Shown: piece by piece, positions 9,772 through 20,553 of the stretch
Layout of the letters: each line of letters opens with the position of its first letter
How positions within the stretch are numbered: the first letter of the stretch is position 1
Assembly (NCBI GenBank): GCA_031291725.1
Contig: JARLIM010000020.1
Coordinates: forward strand, 86,807-150,806
Origin: Acetobacteraceae bacterium
GTDB lineage: Bacteria; Pseudomonadota; Alphaproteobacteria; Acetobacterales; Acetobacteraceae
Direction of reading: 5' to 3'
Length of the DNA stretch: 64,000 nucleotides
Made by a program: the position numbers and the translations under genes
Notes under the pieces: model-generated
Seen by the model: the letters and a program-made list of their open reading frames with translations, nothing else
Database searches by the model: none
What the model was told of the DNA's origin: nothing

Positions 9772-10272
9772 ATGATGATCCCTCGCCTGCGCTTTGCCCT
9801 GCTCCTCTGCGCCCTGCTTGCCGGGGCGGCCCTCGGTCTGGCCTTGGCCAGCGAATATTGGGCCGAACTGGTGCCGTGCCCGCTCTGCCTGCTGGAACGC
9901 TGGCCCTATCGCATCATCCTCGCCGCATCGCTGATCGGCCTGATCTTGCCGCGCCGGATGGCCTGGCTGGCGCTGGGTGTGTGCATCGTGGCCTTTGCCA
10001 GCGATGCGGCGATTGCCTTCGTGCATGTGGGCGTGGAGCATCGCTGGTGGGACAGCCCGCTGCCCGAATGCCAGGCGCCGAATTTCACCGGGATGAGTGC
10101 CGCCGAGCGTCTGGCGCATATGCCGCTGGTGCCCTCCAAATCCTGCGAAGACCCGACCTATCTGCTGTCATTCCTGCCGATCTCGATGGCTGGGATGAAC
10201 ATGATCTTCGCCCTGACTTCTGCCATCGGCTTTGCCGTCTTCATCCTCCGCCACGCAAGGAGCCCGCGATGA
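9772..10272 (+). CDS. dsbB: Disulfide bond formation protein B
   Basis: Four-TM protein with ELVPCPLCLLERWPYR CXXC motif and periplasmic Cys pair. Confidence 0.9.
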   Translation: MMIPRLRFALLLCALLAGAALGLALASEYWAELVPCPLCLLERWPYRIILAASLIGLILPRRMAWLALGVCIVAFASDAAIAFVHVGVEHRWWDSPLPECQAPNFTGMSAAERLAHMPLVPSKSCEDPTYLLSFLPISMAGMNMIFALTSAIGFAVFILRHARSPR

Positions 10273-10814
10273 CCGACGATGTCCGCTTCCCCGGCGATAT
10301 GACCAAGCGCCAGGAGATTGCACGTGTCCTGCGCGTCGATCACGCGGGCGAATACGGGGCAAAGCGCATCTATACCGGACAGCTGGCGGTGCTGGGGCGT
10401 GGGGCGAAGGGCGATCTGTTGCGGCATATGAAGGAGCAGGAGCAGGTCCATCTCGACACGTTCGGCAAAATGATCGTCCAACGCCGGGTGCGCCCGACGG
10501 CAATGCTGCCGTTTTGGCATGTGGCGGGGTTCGCGCTTGGCGCGGTGACGGCGTTGCTGGGTGAAAAGGCGGCGATGGCCTGCACCGTGGCGGTGGAGGA
10601 GACCATCGACCAACATTACCAGGACCAGATCGACCGGCTGGGTGAGGATGAGAAAGAGCTGAAAGACACCATCGAGGTCTTCCGGCTGGAAGAGGTTGAG
10701 CACCGCGATATCGGGCTGGAAAACGGCGCCGAACAGGCTCCGGCCTATCGCCTGCTCAGCGGCGCGATCCGACTGGGCTGCAAGGTGGCGATTGCGGTGA
10801 GCGAGCGGGTTTAA
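10269..10814 (+). CDS. coq7: Demethoxyubiquinone hydroxylase, Coq7 family
   Basis: VLRVDHAGEYGAKRIYTGQ...HMKEQEQVHLDTF...EVEHRDIGLE di-iron ligands; ATGA overlap with dsbB. Confidence 0.95.
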   Translation: MTDDVRFPGDMTKRQEIARVLRVDHAGEYGAKRIYTGQLAVLGRGAKGDLLRHMKEQEQVHLDTFGKMIVQRRVRPTAMLPFWHVAGFALGAVTALLGEKAAMACTVAVEETIDQHYQDQIDRLGEDEKELKDTIEVFRLEEVEHRDIGLENGAEQAPAYRLLSGAIRLGCKVAIAVSERV

Positions 10815-10831
10815 CAGGCTGCTGAACGAAA

Positions 10832-10865
10832 GCGGGGCGGCTGCTGTCCCTGCAGGCCGCCCCGC
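10832..10865. terminator. Strong hairpin between convergent coq7 and repeat-protein gene
   Basis: GCGGGGCGGC-tgctgtccctgcag-GCCGCCCCGC perfect 10-bp stem. Confidence 0.7.
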
Positions 10866-10873
10866 AGCCTAAA

Positions 10874-13159
10874 CTAGTGCGGAGGCAGCACCAGTGAGTT
10901 GTCGCCAACCAGATTGGCCAGCGTGATCGCGCCGGTGTTCAGCAAGGTCACATGCGCGGTGCCGCTGGTACCGGTGATGGTCAGGCTGGTGTCGTAGCCA
11001 CTGGCAACCTTGGTGTCGATCACCGAGCTCAGCGAGATGAACGAGCTGAGGTTGGACAGATCGTGCGCCAAGGCGGCCCCTGACAGAATCTGCGTCAGAT
11101 TGAGCGTATCGGCATTGGTCAGCGTGAAGTTGCTGATCGTGTCGGTGCCGCCCAAAGCGTTGACCACGAAGCTGTCACCGCCAGCACCGCCATAGATGCG
11201 GTCCACACCGGCTCCCATCACAACGGTGTTGCCGTTGCCGCCCAGGAACACCGCATCGGTGCCGCTGCCGAGGGTGACGGAGGTCAACCCCACCGAGGTG
11301 CCGCCATTGCGGGCGGTCTCGATGACGGTGTCGTTGCCATTGCCCACCGAGACAACATCGCTGCTGCCGGAGCCGACGATATAGACCGCGCCATTGCCTG
11401 CGGTGACATGTTCCTGGCCGCTGCCGGCCAGAATTTCGGTCACGCCCGTGGTGGTGTTGTTGCCAACTGTGATGGTGTTGCCGGTGCCGGTGAGCAGAAC
11501 TTCCTGCCGCCCGTCGCCGATGGTGATGGTGCTGCTGCCCGTCGGGCCGGAGACTTCGCTGTTGCCAGCGCCCAGCGTGATGGTCTCGCCGGTGCCTTTA
11601 ACCGAGATGTCGTAATTGCCCGCACCATAGCTCAGCACGGCGCTGTTCTGCACCAGATTGACATGGGTGCCGCTGACGGAGGTGGTGGGTGCCGCTGTGA
11701 GCGACAGCGCATTGTCGGCCAGAAGCTGCGCCACGGTGATCGACACGCCCTTGAGCACCGCGAACGCCGTGCCAGCCTGGCCGGTGCCGGTCGGATCATA
11801 GGACAAGGTGGTGTCACCGGCAGCCGAGGTGGTGGCCGTGATGAAGCCGCCCAGGGTCGCCAGGGTTGCCGTGCTGCCCGCAACCACGTTGGCAAGGTTG
11901 AGCACATCGCCGCCCGTTGGGTTGAAGGCCACGAATTGCTGCGCTGCTTCCTTGGTGGAAATGGCATCGACCAGCACCGTCTGATTGCCAGCCGTCGCCA
12001 TCGTGATCGTGTCAAACGGCAGCGCCGCCGGCGGCAATGCGACTTCCAAGGCATTATCCGTCAGCAATTGGGCAACCGTGACCGTGACGCCCTTGAGCAC
12101 GGCGAACGGCGTGCCGGCCAGACCGGTGCCGGTGGCATCGAAGGACAGCGTGGTGTCGCCGGCGGCAGACGTGGTGGCGGTGATGTAATTGCCCAGCGTG
12201 GCCAACGTGGCCGCACTGCCCTTGATCACATTGGCAAGGTTGAGCACGTCGCCGCCGGTGGGGTTGAAGCCGACGAATTGTTCAGCGGCCTCATTGGTCG
12301 AAATGCCATCCACGGTTGCGGTCTGATTGCCGGCCGTGGCGAAGGTGAAGGTGTCAGCGTGCAGAGTCGGCGATGTCACCACGGGGGCGACGCTGCCGAG
12401 CGAGAGCGCATTATCCGCCAGCAACTGGGCGACAGTGACCGTGACGCCCTTGAGCACGGCGAACGGCGTGCCGGCCAGACCGGTGCCGGTGGCATCGAAG
12501 GACAGCGTGGTGTCGCCGGCGACAGACGTGGTGGCGGTGATGTAATTGCCCAGCGTGGCCAGCGTGGCCGCACTGCCCTTGATCACGTTGGCAAGGTTGA
12601 GCACGTCACCGGCGGTCGGGTTGAAGCCGGAGAGCTGCTCCGCGCCCTCATTGGCGGAAATGCCATCGACTTTCGCAGTCTGGTTGCCAGTGGTGGCAAA
12701 GGTAAAAGTGTCGAAATGCGGCGTCGGCGCAGGAGTGACAACCGCTGGCGCCGCGAGCACCAGAGCATTATCCGCCAGCAACTGGGCGACAGTGACCGTA
12801 ACCCCCTTCAGCACGGCAAACGGCGTGCCTGGCAAGCCGGTGCCGGTGGCATCGTAGGACAGCGTGGTGTCGCCGGCGGCAGACGTGGTGGCGGTGATGT
12901 AATTGCCCAGCGTGGCCAGCGTGGCCGCACTGCCCTTGATCACATTGGCAAGGTTGAGCACATCGCCGCCGGTCGGATTGAAACCGGAGAGCTGCTCGGC
13001 GCCCTCATTGGTCGAAATTCCATCCACCTTCACGATCTGGTTGCCAGAAGTTGCGAAAGTGAAAGTATCAAAATGTGGAGTCGACACAACCGGAACCGGG
13101 GTTACATTAACGGTTTTGTGTGTTTGTTCATTTGTTTCGTTGCGGTTATTTTCTGACAC
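10874..13159 (-). CDS. Repeat-rich putative type I-secreted protein (761 aa)
   Basis: Four tandem modules FDTFTFAT.GNQ...GDVLNLANVIKG...AGDTTLSYDATGTG...VLKGVTVTVAQLLADNAL, a GNGN-rich beta-roll-like section, and a C-terminal GTDTISNF...DTLNL...ITLANLVGDNSLVLPPH end module. Confidence 0.8.
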   Translation of the reverse strand: MSENNRNETNEQTHKTVNVTPVPVVSTPHFDTFTFATSGNQIVKVDGISTNEGAEQLSGFNPTGGDVLNLANVIKGSAATLATLGNYITATTSAAGDTTLSYDATGTGLPGTPFAVLKGVTVTVAQLLADNALVLAAPAVVTPAPTPHFDTFTFATTGNQTAKVDGISANEGAEQLSGFNPTAGDVLNLANVIKGSAATLATLGNYITATTSVAGDTTLSFDATGTGLAGTPFAVLKGVTVTVAQLLADNALSLGSVAPVVTSPTLHADTFTFATAGNQTATVDGISTNEAAEQFVGFNPTGGDVLNLANVIKGSAATLATLGNYITATTSAAGDTTLSFDATGTGLAGTPFAVLKGVTVTVAQLLTDNALEVALPPAALPFDTITMATAGNQTVLVDAISTKEAAQQFVAFNPTGGDVLNLANVVAGSTATLATLGGFITATTSAAGDTTLSYDPTGTGQAGTAFAVLKGVSITVAQLLADNALSLTAAPTTSVSGTHVNLVQNSAVLSYGAGNYDISVKGTGETITLGAGNSEVSGPTGSSTITIGDGRQEVLLTGTGNTITVGNNTTTGVTEILAGSGQEHVTAGNGAVYIVGSGSSDVVSVGNGNDTVIETARNGGTSVGLTSVTLGSGTDAVFLGGNGNTVVMGAGVDRIYGGAGGDSFVVNALGGTDTISNFTLTNADTLNLTQILSGAALAHDLSNLSSFISLSSVIDTKVASGYDTSLTITGTSGTAHVTLLNTGAITLANLVGDNSLVLPPH
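11699..13072 (-). repeat. Four tandem coding repeats, period about 119 aa (about 357 bp)
   Basis: Repeat starts at residues about 30, 149, 267 and 382; nearly identical at protein level and visibly similar at DNA level. Confidence 0.9.
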
Positions 13160-13220
13160 GAGGCTCTCCCAATATAACTAAGAACTCACCCGACTGGGGC
13201 TGAACTCGGTCTAACTGGCG

Positions 13221-13239
13221 AACCTGACCAAAACCTGAC
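13221..13239 (-). promoter_or_regulatory. Candidate OmpR-family response-regulator direct repeat
   Basis: AACCTGAC at 13221-13228 and 13232-13239, 11 bp apart, in the leader of the 10874-13159 gene. Confidence 0.4.
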
Positions 13240-13243
13240 TGAT

Positions 13244-14644
13244 TTAAGACAAAATGTTGCAATCCGCTGCGGCCGTCGAAGTGGCGGGCGTGGCGAAGTC
13301 GAGGCGGAAGACGCATCCATCGGCCAGGTTTTCGTACCATGCCCGCCCGCCTTGCAACTCCATCGTCTTGGCGACAATCGCCAACCCAAGCCCGGCGCCG
13401 CCAGCGTTTTGCAGCCCCTGTGTGAAGGCGGCGAACAGCTTGGTCTTCAGCGCCTCCGGCACGCCAGGCCCATGATCGCGCACGCTCAAACGGGCACCAG
13501 GGCCGCAGGCGACGACGACGGCGCTGCCGGACGGGGTTGCGCGCAGAGCATTCTCGATCAAATTGCGCACAGCCGCCGCGATCGCGTCGCGATTGCCCAG
13601 GATGGGCGGACTGCCGTAATCGTCGAACTCAATCTCCCGCCCGCGCTCCACCGCCAGAGGTGCCAATCGGCTGACGGTCTGCCGCGCCATGTCAGCCAGA
13701 TCGAAGCTCTCAAATGCGTCCGTGGTGCTGGCCTCCAACTGAGCAACGTTGAGCAACTGGTTCACCAGATGCGTCATCTCCCCCGCGACGATGAGGCCGG
13801 AATCATTGCCGGCCGAGGTGTGCTGGCCGAGTTGCAAGGTCAGCACGGCCAATGGCGTGCGCAATTCATGTGCGACGGTGGCGGTAAAATCTCGTTGAAA
13901 GCCAACCACCTGATCCAACCGGGTCAAGGCTCTGTTGATGGAAACCACCAAAGGCACGATTTCCATCGGCAGATTGTCGGTCTCCAGACGCAGTCCGGTG
14001 GTTTTTGCGTTGATCGCCTCGGCGTTCCGCGCCGCTTCAGCCAATGGGCGCAGGCTGCGACGCAGGGCGAAGATGTTGGCAATCAACATCGCCAAGGTCA
14101 GCGGCACCATGGGCACGATCACATGGTCCAACATCTCATCATGCATCAACCACCACCGCAGATCCGCAGGGTCGCGACCAAGCGTGATCCGAAAATAGAT
14201 GGGCGCTCCGCCAAACTCCGCCCGCTTCATCACCAAGGCCGTTGTCAGGGATTTCCGTTGAATTTGGCGAACGGAGGAGTCCAAATTCCACGCCGGGTTG
14301 AAGCGGGTACCAGCGAATAGCTCCGCATTGGCCGAGGCGATGATGACGCCGTCCTGCTGGATGGCTTGATAACCATAGTCATGTGGATAACGCTGAAACG
14401 GGTGCGCCACGTCTTGAGGTAGGACCAGCGAGAGGGTGCCGTCTGGCCCGAGCTGGAGGTACTCCGCCAAGACCTCGGCCTCATGCTCGGCCCCGGTGGT
14501 CATCAGAACATCGCGTGACAAGCCATATTTCAAGATCACCAACGTCACTTCGGCGAACATTGTCAGTGCCGCGACGATGATGAAACTGATCGTCGCACTG
14601 CGCACCAGGGACGGTCGGACGGCCTGCTTGAAAAACTCCCTCAT
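13244..14644 (-). CDS. Sensor histidine kinase
   Basis: H-box TATVAHELRTPLAVL, N-box RNLIENALRATPSG, G-box GGAGLGLAIV, two TM segments, periplasmic sensor. Confidence 0.95.
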   Translation of the reverse strand: MREFFKQAVRPSLVRSATISFIIVAALTMFAEVTLVILKYGLSRDVLMTTGAEHEAEVLAEYLQLGPDGTLSLVLPQDVAHPFQRYPHDYGYQAIQQDGVIIASANAELFAGTRFNPAWNLDSSVRQIQRKSLTTALVMKRAEFGGAPIYFRITLGRDPADLRWWLMHDEMLDHVIVPMVPLTLAMLIANIFALRRSLRPLAEAARNAEAINAKTTGLRLETDNLPMEIVPLVVSINRALTRLDQVVGFQRDFTATVAHELRTPLAVLTLQLGQHTSAGNDSGLIVAGEMTHLVNQLLNVAQLEASTTDAFESFDLADMARQTVSRLAPLAVERGREIEFDDYGSPPILGNRDAIAAAVRNLIENALRATPSGSAVVVACGPGARLSVRDHGPGVPEALKTKLFAAFTQGLQNAGGAGLGLAIVAKTMELQGGRAWYENLADGCVFRLDFATPATSTAAADCNILS

Positions 14645-15324
14645 GGCTGTGCCAAGCGCAGAAGATAGCCAACCCCACGGATGGTATGGATCGAAACATC
14701 GGCCATCGCTTCACTCAGCCGACGCCGCAGGCGGGAGACTAAAACCTCCAGGGCGTTGGGCGTGAATTCTGCTTCTGTGCTGTACAGCGTTTGCTCCAGC
14801 GATTCACGCGCCACCACATGGCCCGCGCGTGTGAGCAAAATTTGCAGCAGCGCCATCTCCCGGCGCGACAGAGCCACCATCTGACCGCACACCGTCAAGC
14901 GCCAAGCCGCCGCATCAAATTCGATATTGCCCACCGACAAAACCGCACTCAGCCCCCGGCCCGGCCGCCGCAGCACGGCGCGCATACGGGCCAGCAACTC
15001 GCCAATTTCAAATGGCTTGACGATATAATCATCCGCTCCGGTATCAAGACCGATGATGCGATCATTCAAATCGCTGCGTGCAGTGGCAACAATAACCGGA
15101 ACATTCGAACATGAATCCCATCGCTTTATTTTCTTTAACCAAGAAATTCCATCTCCATCTGGCAAATTTAAATCCAGAACAATCACATCGAACGTCGATA
15201 ATGCCATAATTTCTTCGGCTTCAGACAGTGAAAATGCCCTATCCACCTCAAAACCACTGCCTTTTATACCGGACGCCACCAAATTTGAAATTTTAACATT
15301 ATCTTCAATCAACAGGGCCTTCAT
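14641..15324 (-). CDS. OmpR-family response regulator
   Basis: MKALLIEDNVKISNLV...DVIVLDLNLPDGDG...DDYIVKPFEIGELLARM plus winged-helix C-terminus; ATG at 15324; 4-bp overlap with kinase gene. Confidence 0.95.
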   Translation of the reverse strand: MKALLIEDNVKISNLVASGIKGSGFEVDRAFSLSEAEEIMALSTFDVIVLDLNLPDGDGISWLKKIKRWDSCSNVPVIVATARSDLNDRIIGLDTGADDYIVKPFEIGELLARMRAVLRRPGRGLSAVLSVGNIEFDAAAWRLTVCGQMVALSRREMALLQILLTRAGHVVARESLEQTLYSTEAEFTPNALEVLVSRLRRRLSEAMADVSIHTIRGVGYLLRLAQP

Positions 15325-15476
15325 TTTTATTCCTGTTTCTAACTCACGGCCGTCGCGGGGCCGGCATATTGGCAATGTTCATAGGCACCCGCAATGAGTT
15401 GGATCAAATGTTGAGCCGGCGGCGTGATGAATGACACAGGATGAAGGGCAGACGATGAGCGCTCCGGGTGGGAGCG

Positions 15477-16124
15477 TCAGCTCTCCAATTCCGAATCCCA
15501 ATACAGATAATCGCGCCAGCTCTCATGCAGGAAGTTGGGCGGGAAGGCGCGGCCATTATCCTGTAATTCCCAGGTACTCGGCTGGCGCGCGGGTTTGCGG
15601 GGATGCATCCGACATTCACGAGGCAGCGCGCTGCCCTTGCGCAGATTGCAGGGACCGCAGGCGGTGACAACGTTCTCCCACGTCGTCCGCCCACCCCGGC
15701 TGCGCGGGATGACGTGATCGAAGGTCAAATTCTGCGCCGGTTCGCGCTCACCGCAATATTGGCACTCGAAGGCGTCGCGCAGGAACACGTTGAAGCGGGT
15801 GAAGGCGGGCTTGCGGCTGGTGGGCACATAATCCTTCAGCGCAATCACGCTGGGCAGGCGCATCGCCATGCTGGGAGAGCGCACTTCGGTGTCGTATTCG
15901 TTGAGCACCGAGACGCGATCCAGGAAAACGGCCTTGACCGCGTCCTGCCACGACCAAACAGACAACGGGAAATACGACAACGGGCGGAAATCCGCGTTGA
16001 GAACGAGCGCCGGGAAATGCTGTCCGCCATCAGGCACGAGCCACTCCTTCGCGAGAGCGGCACTACATGCAGTGGCTGGTATCCAAGTCGGCCACACATC
16101 TTGCAGCGCCGCTGGTAACTGCAT
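15477..16124 (-). CDS. HNH endonuclease family protein
   Basis: FECQYCGEREPAQNLTFDHVIPRSRGGRTTWENVVTACGPCNLRKG HNH motif. Confidence 0.9.
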   Translation of the reverse strand: MQLPAALQDVWPTWIPATACSAALAKEWLVPDGGQHFPALVLNADFRPLSYFPLSVWSWQDAVKAVFLDRVSVLNEYDTEVRSPSMAMRLPSVIALKDYVPTSRKPAFTRFNVFLRDAFECQYCGEREPAQNLTFDHVIPRSRGGRTTWENVVTACGPCNLRKGSALPRECRMHPRKPARQPSTWELQDNGRAFPPNFLHESWRDYLYWDSELES

Positions 16125-16264
16125 CGGTTATCGCACCCGATATGCATGCCCGCAAGCAGCGCGGACAGGTTTCACCAAGCCGTCATGAAACGCAGACTGA
16201 TTTCGTTCAGTTTTCACGGTATTCCAGCCGCGACGCCCGTGCAGCAACCGGCTAGATTGCCCGC

Positions 16265-17050
16265 ATGATCGTGACCCGATTCGCCCCCAGCCCCACCGGA
16301 TTGCTGCATCTCGGCAGCGCCTATGCCGCGCTGTTCGCCTGGACGAAGGCGCGCGCGGCGGGCGGGCGGTTTCTGTTGCGGATCGAGGATATCGACACCC
16401 AACGCTGCCGCCCGGACTTCACCACCGCCATCGTCGAAGATCTGCGCTGGCTCGGTTTGGATTGGGATGGTGGCTTGCGCATTCAGAGCGAACACGCGGC
16501 GGAGTATGACGCGGTGATCGCCACGCTTGCCGCGCGCGGTCTGGCCTATCGCTGCTGGTGCTCACGCGCCGACATCCAAGCCCACGCCTCTGCCCCGCAT
16601 GGCCCGGAAGGCGCGATCTATCCCGGCACGTGCCGCCTTCTCAGCGCCGCTGAGCAGCAGGCGCGCGCGGGGGAGCCGTTTGCGTGGCGGCTCCATCTGG
16701 CGGCGGCGCTGCGCGAAACTGGGCCGCTTACCCGCGACCCGCGCCCATTCGGCGATGTGGTGATCGGCCGCAAGCACACGCCGGGCAGTTACCATCTTTG
16801 CGTGACCCATGACGACGCACTGCAAGGCGTCAGCCTCGTCACCCGCGCGGTCGATCTGGAGGCGGCCACCGCCATTCATGAAGTGCTGCAACGCCTGATG
16901 GGCTGGCCGGTGCCCGCCTATGAATTCCACAGATTGCTCACCAATCCGGACGGCACCCGACTGGCCAAGCGGGATCGGTCGGTGGGGATCAGGGCGTTGC
17001 GGGAGGATGGATATTCCCCGGCGCGGGTGCGGGCGATGGTGGGGTTTTAA
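16265..17050 (+). CDS. gluQ: Glutamyl-Q tRNA(Asp) synthetase
   Basis: RFAPSPTGLLHLGSAYAALFAWTKARAAGGRFLLRIEDIDTQRCRP; short GluRS-like paralog with cysteine-containing insert. Confidence 0.92.
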   Translation: MIVTRFAPSPTGLLHLGSAYAALFAWTKARAAGGRFLLRIEDIDTQRCRPDFTTAIVEDLRWLGLDWDGGLRIQSEHAAEYDAVIATLAARGLAYRCWCSRADIQAHASAPHGPEGAIYPGTCRLLSAAEQQARAGEPFAWRLHLAAALRETGPLTRDPRPFGDVVIGRKHTPGSYHLCVTHDDALQGVSLVTRAVDLEAATAIHEVLQRLMGWPVPAYEFHRLLTNPDGTRLAKRDRSVGIRALREDGYSPARVRAMVGF

Positions 17051-17141
17051 CGGCTCATCGCGCATGCGCTGGCTGCCTGAGGACATAACGACCGCACATA
17101 TCTGCCACGATCATTCGCCCTCGCCCGTTCGGCACGGTTGA

Positions 17142-18398
<1,257 letters not shown>

Positions 18399-18401
18399 GC
18401 G

Positions 18402-19604
18402 ATGCCGGCACTCGCAGATCGTCTGGGCCGCACGACAGTCGCGGCCACGGTGGCCATGACCATCAAGGCCCGCGAGCTGCGCGCGGCGGGGCATGACGTG
18501 ATCGCGCTCACCATCGGTGAGCCCGATTTCGCAACCCCCGCCCATGCCATCGAGGGGGCCCATCAGGCCGCCCTCGCCGGCAAGACCAAATATCCGCCGC
18601 AGGACGGCACCGCCGCCCTGAAAGAGGCCGTGCAGCGCAAATTCAAGCGTGAGCGCGGCCTTGATTTCGCGCTGGACGAAATCTGCGTCTCCAATGGCGG
18701 CAAACAGGCGATCTACAACGCCTTCATGGCAACGCTCAACGACGGCGACGAGGTGGTGATTCCCACCCCGTGCTGGGCGGCCTATGGGCTGATGGCGAAG
18801 TTGATCGGCGGCGTGCCGGTGGACGTCGCCTGTCCGCAGAATAACGGCTTCAAGCTGCGCCCGGAAGATCTGGACGCGGCGATCACGCCGAAGACCAAGT
18901 GGTTGGTGCTCAACTTCCCCAACAACCCGACCGGGGCCGCCTGCACCCGCGCCGAGTTGGAAGCCATCGCGGCCGTGATGCGCCGCCATCCGCATGTTTG
19001 GGTGATGTCGGATGATATGTATGAGCACCTGATCTATGACGGGTTCGAATTCAACACGCTCGCCCAGGTGGCCCCTGACCTTCGGGACCGGATTCTGACG
19101 GTCTCCGGCGTGTCGAAAACCTACGCGATGACCGGCTGGCGCATCGGCTTCTCGGCGGGTCCGCGCGATCTGATCAAGGCAATGGTGGCGGTGCAGGGCC
19201 ATGTGGCGGCGGGTGTCTCCTCCATCGGGCAGGCCGCGGCGGTGGCTGCCCTCGACGGGCCGCAGGAAATCGTCGGCGAGATGCGCGAGATCTATCGTCG
19301 CAGGCGCGATCTGTGCGTCGATGCGCTGAACACGATGCCGGGTGTCTCGTGCCACAGGCCGGAGGGCGCGTTCTACGTCTTCCCGAACATCGCCGGCTGT
19401 CTGGGCAAAACCAGCGCGGGCGGGCGCAAGATCAACACCGACGCCGATTTCGCCGAAGCGCTGCTCGATGAGGGCCATGTGGCGCTGGTGCAGGGGTCTT
19501 CCTTCGGGATGAGCCCCTATGTGCGCATCTCCTACGCCACCGACGATGCCAGCCTCGTGCGTGCGATGGAGCGGATGGCGGTCTTCACCCACGGCCTGCG
19601 CTGA
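18402..19604 (+). CDS. PLP-dependent aspartate-type aminotransferase (copy 2)
   Basis: [43 protein letters not shown]; paralogous to the preceding gene over its whole length. Confidence 0.93.
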   Translation: MPALADRLGRTTVAATVAMTIKARELRAAGHDVIALTIGEPDFATPAHAIEGAHQAALAGKTKYPPQDGTAALKEAVQRKFKRERGLDFALDEICVSNGGKQAIYNAFMATLNDGDEVVIPTPCWAAYGLMAKLIGGVPVDVACPQNNGFKLRPEDLDAAITPKTKWLVLNFPNNPTGAACTRAELEAIAAVMRRHPHVWVMSDDMYEHLIYDGFEFNTLAQVAPDLRDRILTVSGVSKTYAMTGWRIGFSAGPRDLIKAMVAVQGHVAAGVSSIGQAAAVAALDGPQEIVGEMREIYRRRRDLCVDALNTMPGVSCHRPEGAFYVFPNIAGCLGKTSAGGRKINTDADFAEALLDEGHVALVQGSSFGMSPYVRISYATDDASLVRAMERMAVFTHGLR

Positions 19605-19605
19605 G

Positions 19606-20088
19606 ATGCTGCGGCCCGGCCGTGACGACGACGCGCCGGGCATTATCGCGCTGATCACCGATTGCTGGTTGGAATATCCCGGCTGCGTGATGGATCTCGA
19701 CGGCGAGAATCCCGAGTTGCGGGCACTTGCCTCGTATTTTTCAGCCCGTGACGGCGCGCTGTGGGTGGCCGAGGATGCAGGCGAGATTGTCGGCGTCGTC
19801 GGGGTGAAATCGCTGGGCGGCGATGAATGGGAACTCTGCCGCATGTATGTGGCCGCCCCTCTGCGCGGCAACGGATTGGCCGATCAACTGGCTGCCAGCG
19901 TCTTCGCCTTCGTGCAGGCGCAGGGTGGTGTGCGATTGGCATTGTGGAGCGACACCCGCTTCACCCGCGCCCATCGCTTCTACGAACGGCACGGCTTCCT
20001 GCGCGGCCCGGACGTGCGGACATTGCACGACCTGTCCCAGACGATGGAATATGGCTATGCGCGAATATTTCGGAATATCGAATCATAG
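19606..20088 (+). CDS. GNAT family N-acetyltransferase
   Basis: MLRPGRDDDAPGIIALI...LCRMYVAAPLRGNGLADQLAASV...RFYERHGF. Confidence 0.85.
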   Translation: MLRPGRDDDAPGIIALITDCWLEYPGCVMDLDGENPELRALASYFSARDGALWVAEDAGEIVGVVGVKSLGGDEWELCRMYVAAPLRGNGLADQLAASVFAFVQAQGGVRLALWSDTRFTRAHRFYERHGFLRGPDVRTLHDLSQTMEYGYARIFRNIES

Positions 20089-20118
20089 GGCGAAAATGGC
20101 GATGCTACCCTCCGCCCC

Positions 20119-20553
20119 TCACTCCATTCTCCGGCTTGCGCGTCCCCCCACCTCATCCAACACCAATTGTTCCTTCGCCAATGCCGCCTTCACTTCGGCC
20201 ACGCGTTGCTCCTCCATCAACGTCTCCACCGCCTCCGCCGCCGAGCGTGCAAGGTTGAACAGCGTACGCGCACGCAGTGAATCCTCCTCCGCCCGCCGCC
20301 ACAATGCTTCCGCCCGAGTCTGCGCCGCCCGGCCGACAGGCAACCAGACGGCAAACCTCTCCACCGAGACATCATCTGCCTCGGCCGAACACGCCGCCGC
20401 CATTTCGCGGCGAATGGCCAATTGTGCCGCCAAGGTCGCCTCCTTCGCCTCCGCCGCGCGCGCCTCAGCAGCCAGCAGCTCCGCACGGGCGGAATCCATC
20501 TCTGTTCGGCGCAGACGCAACACAACGGGCAGCGGGTCTCGACGCATCATCAC
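20119..20553 (-). CDS. fliJ: Putative FliJ-like flagellar export chaperone
   Basis: Short alpha-helical coiled-coil-like protein directly downstream of fliI with 4-bp overlap; call rests on position and composition. Confidence 0.6.
   Translation of the reverse strand: MMMRRDPLPVVLRLRRTEMDSARAELLAAEARAAEAKEATLAAQLAIRREMAAACSAEADDVSVERFAVWLPVGRAAQTRAEALWRRAEEDSLRARTLFNLARSAAEAVETLMEEQRVAEVKAALAKEQLVLDEVGGRASRRME

Noticed and set aside
11699-13072. CRISPR-like periodicity
   Set aside because: The repeats are long (~357 bp), in-frame coding repeats without spacers.
11408-13156. 582-aa plus-strand ORF antisense to the repeat protein
   Set aside because: Repeats mirror those of the minus-strand gene; Arg/Gly/His-rich composition with no domain signal.
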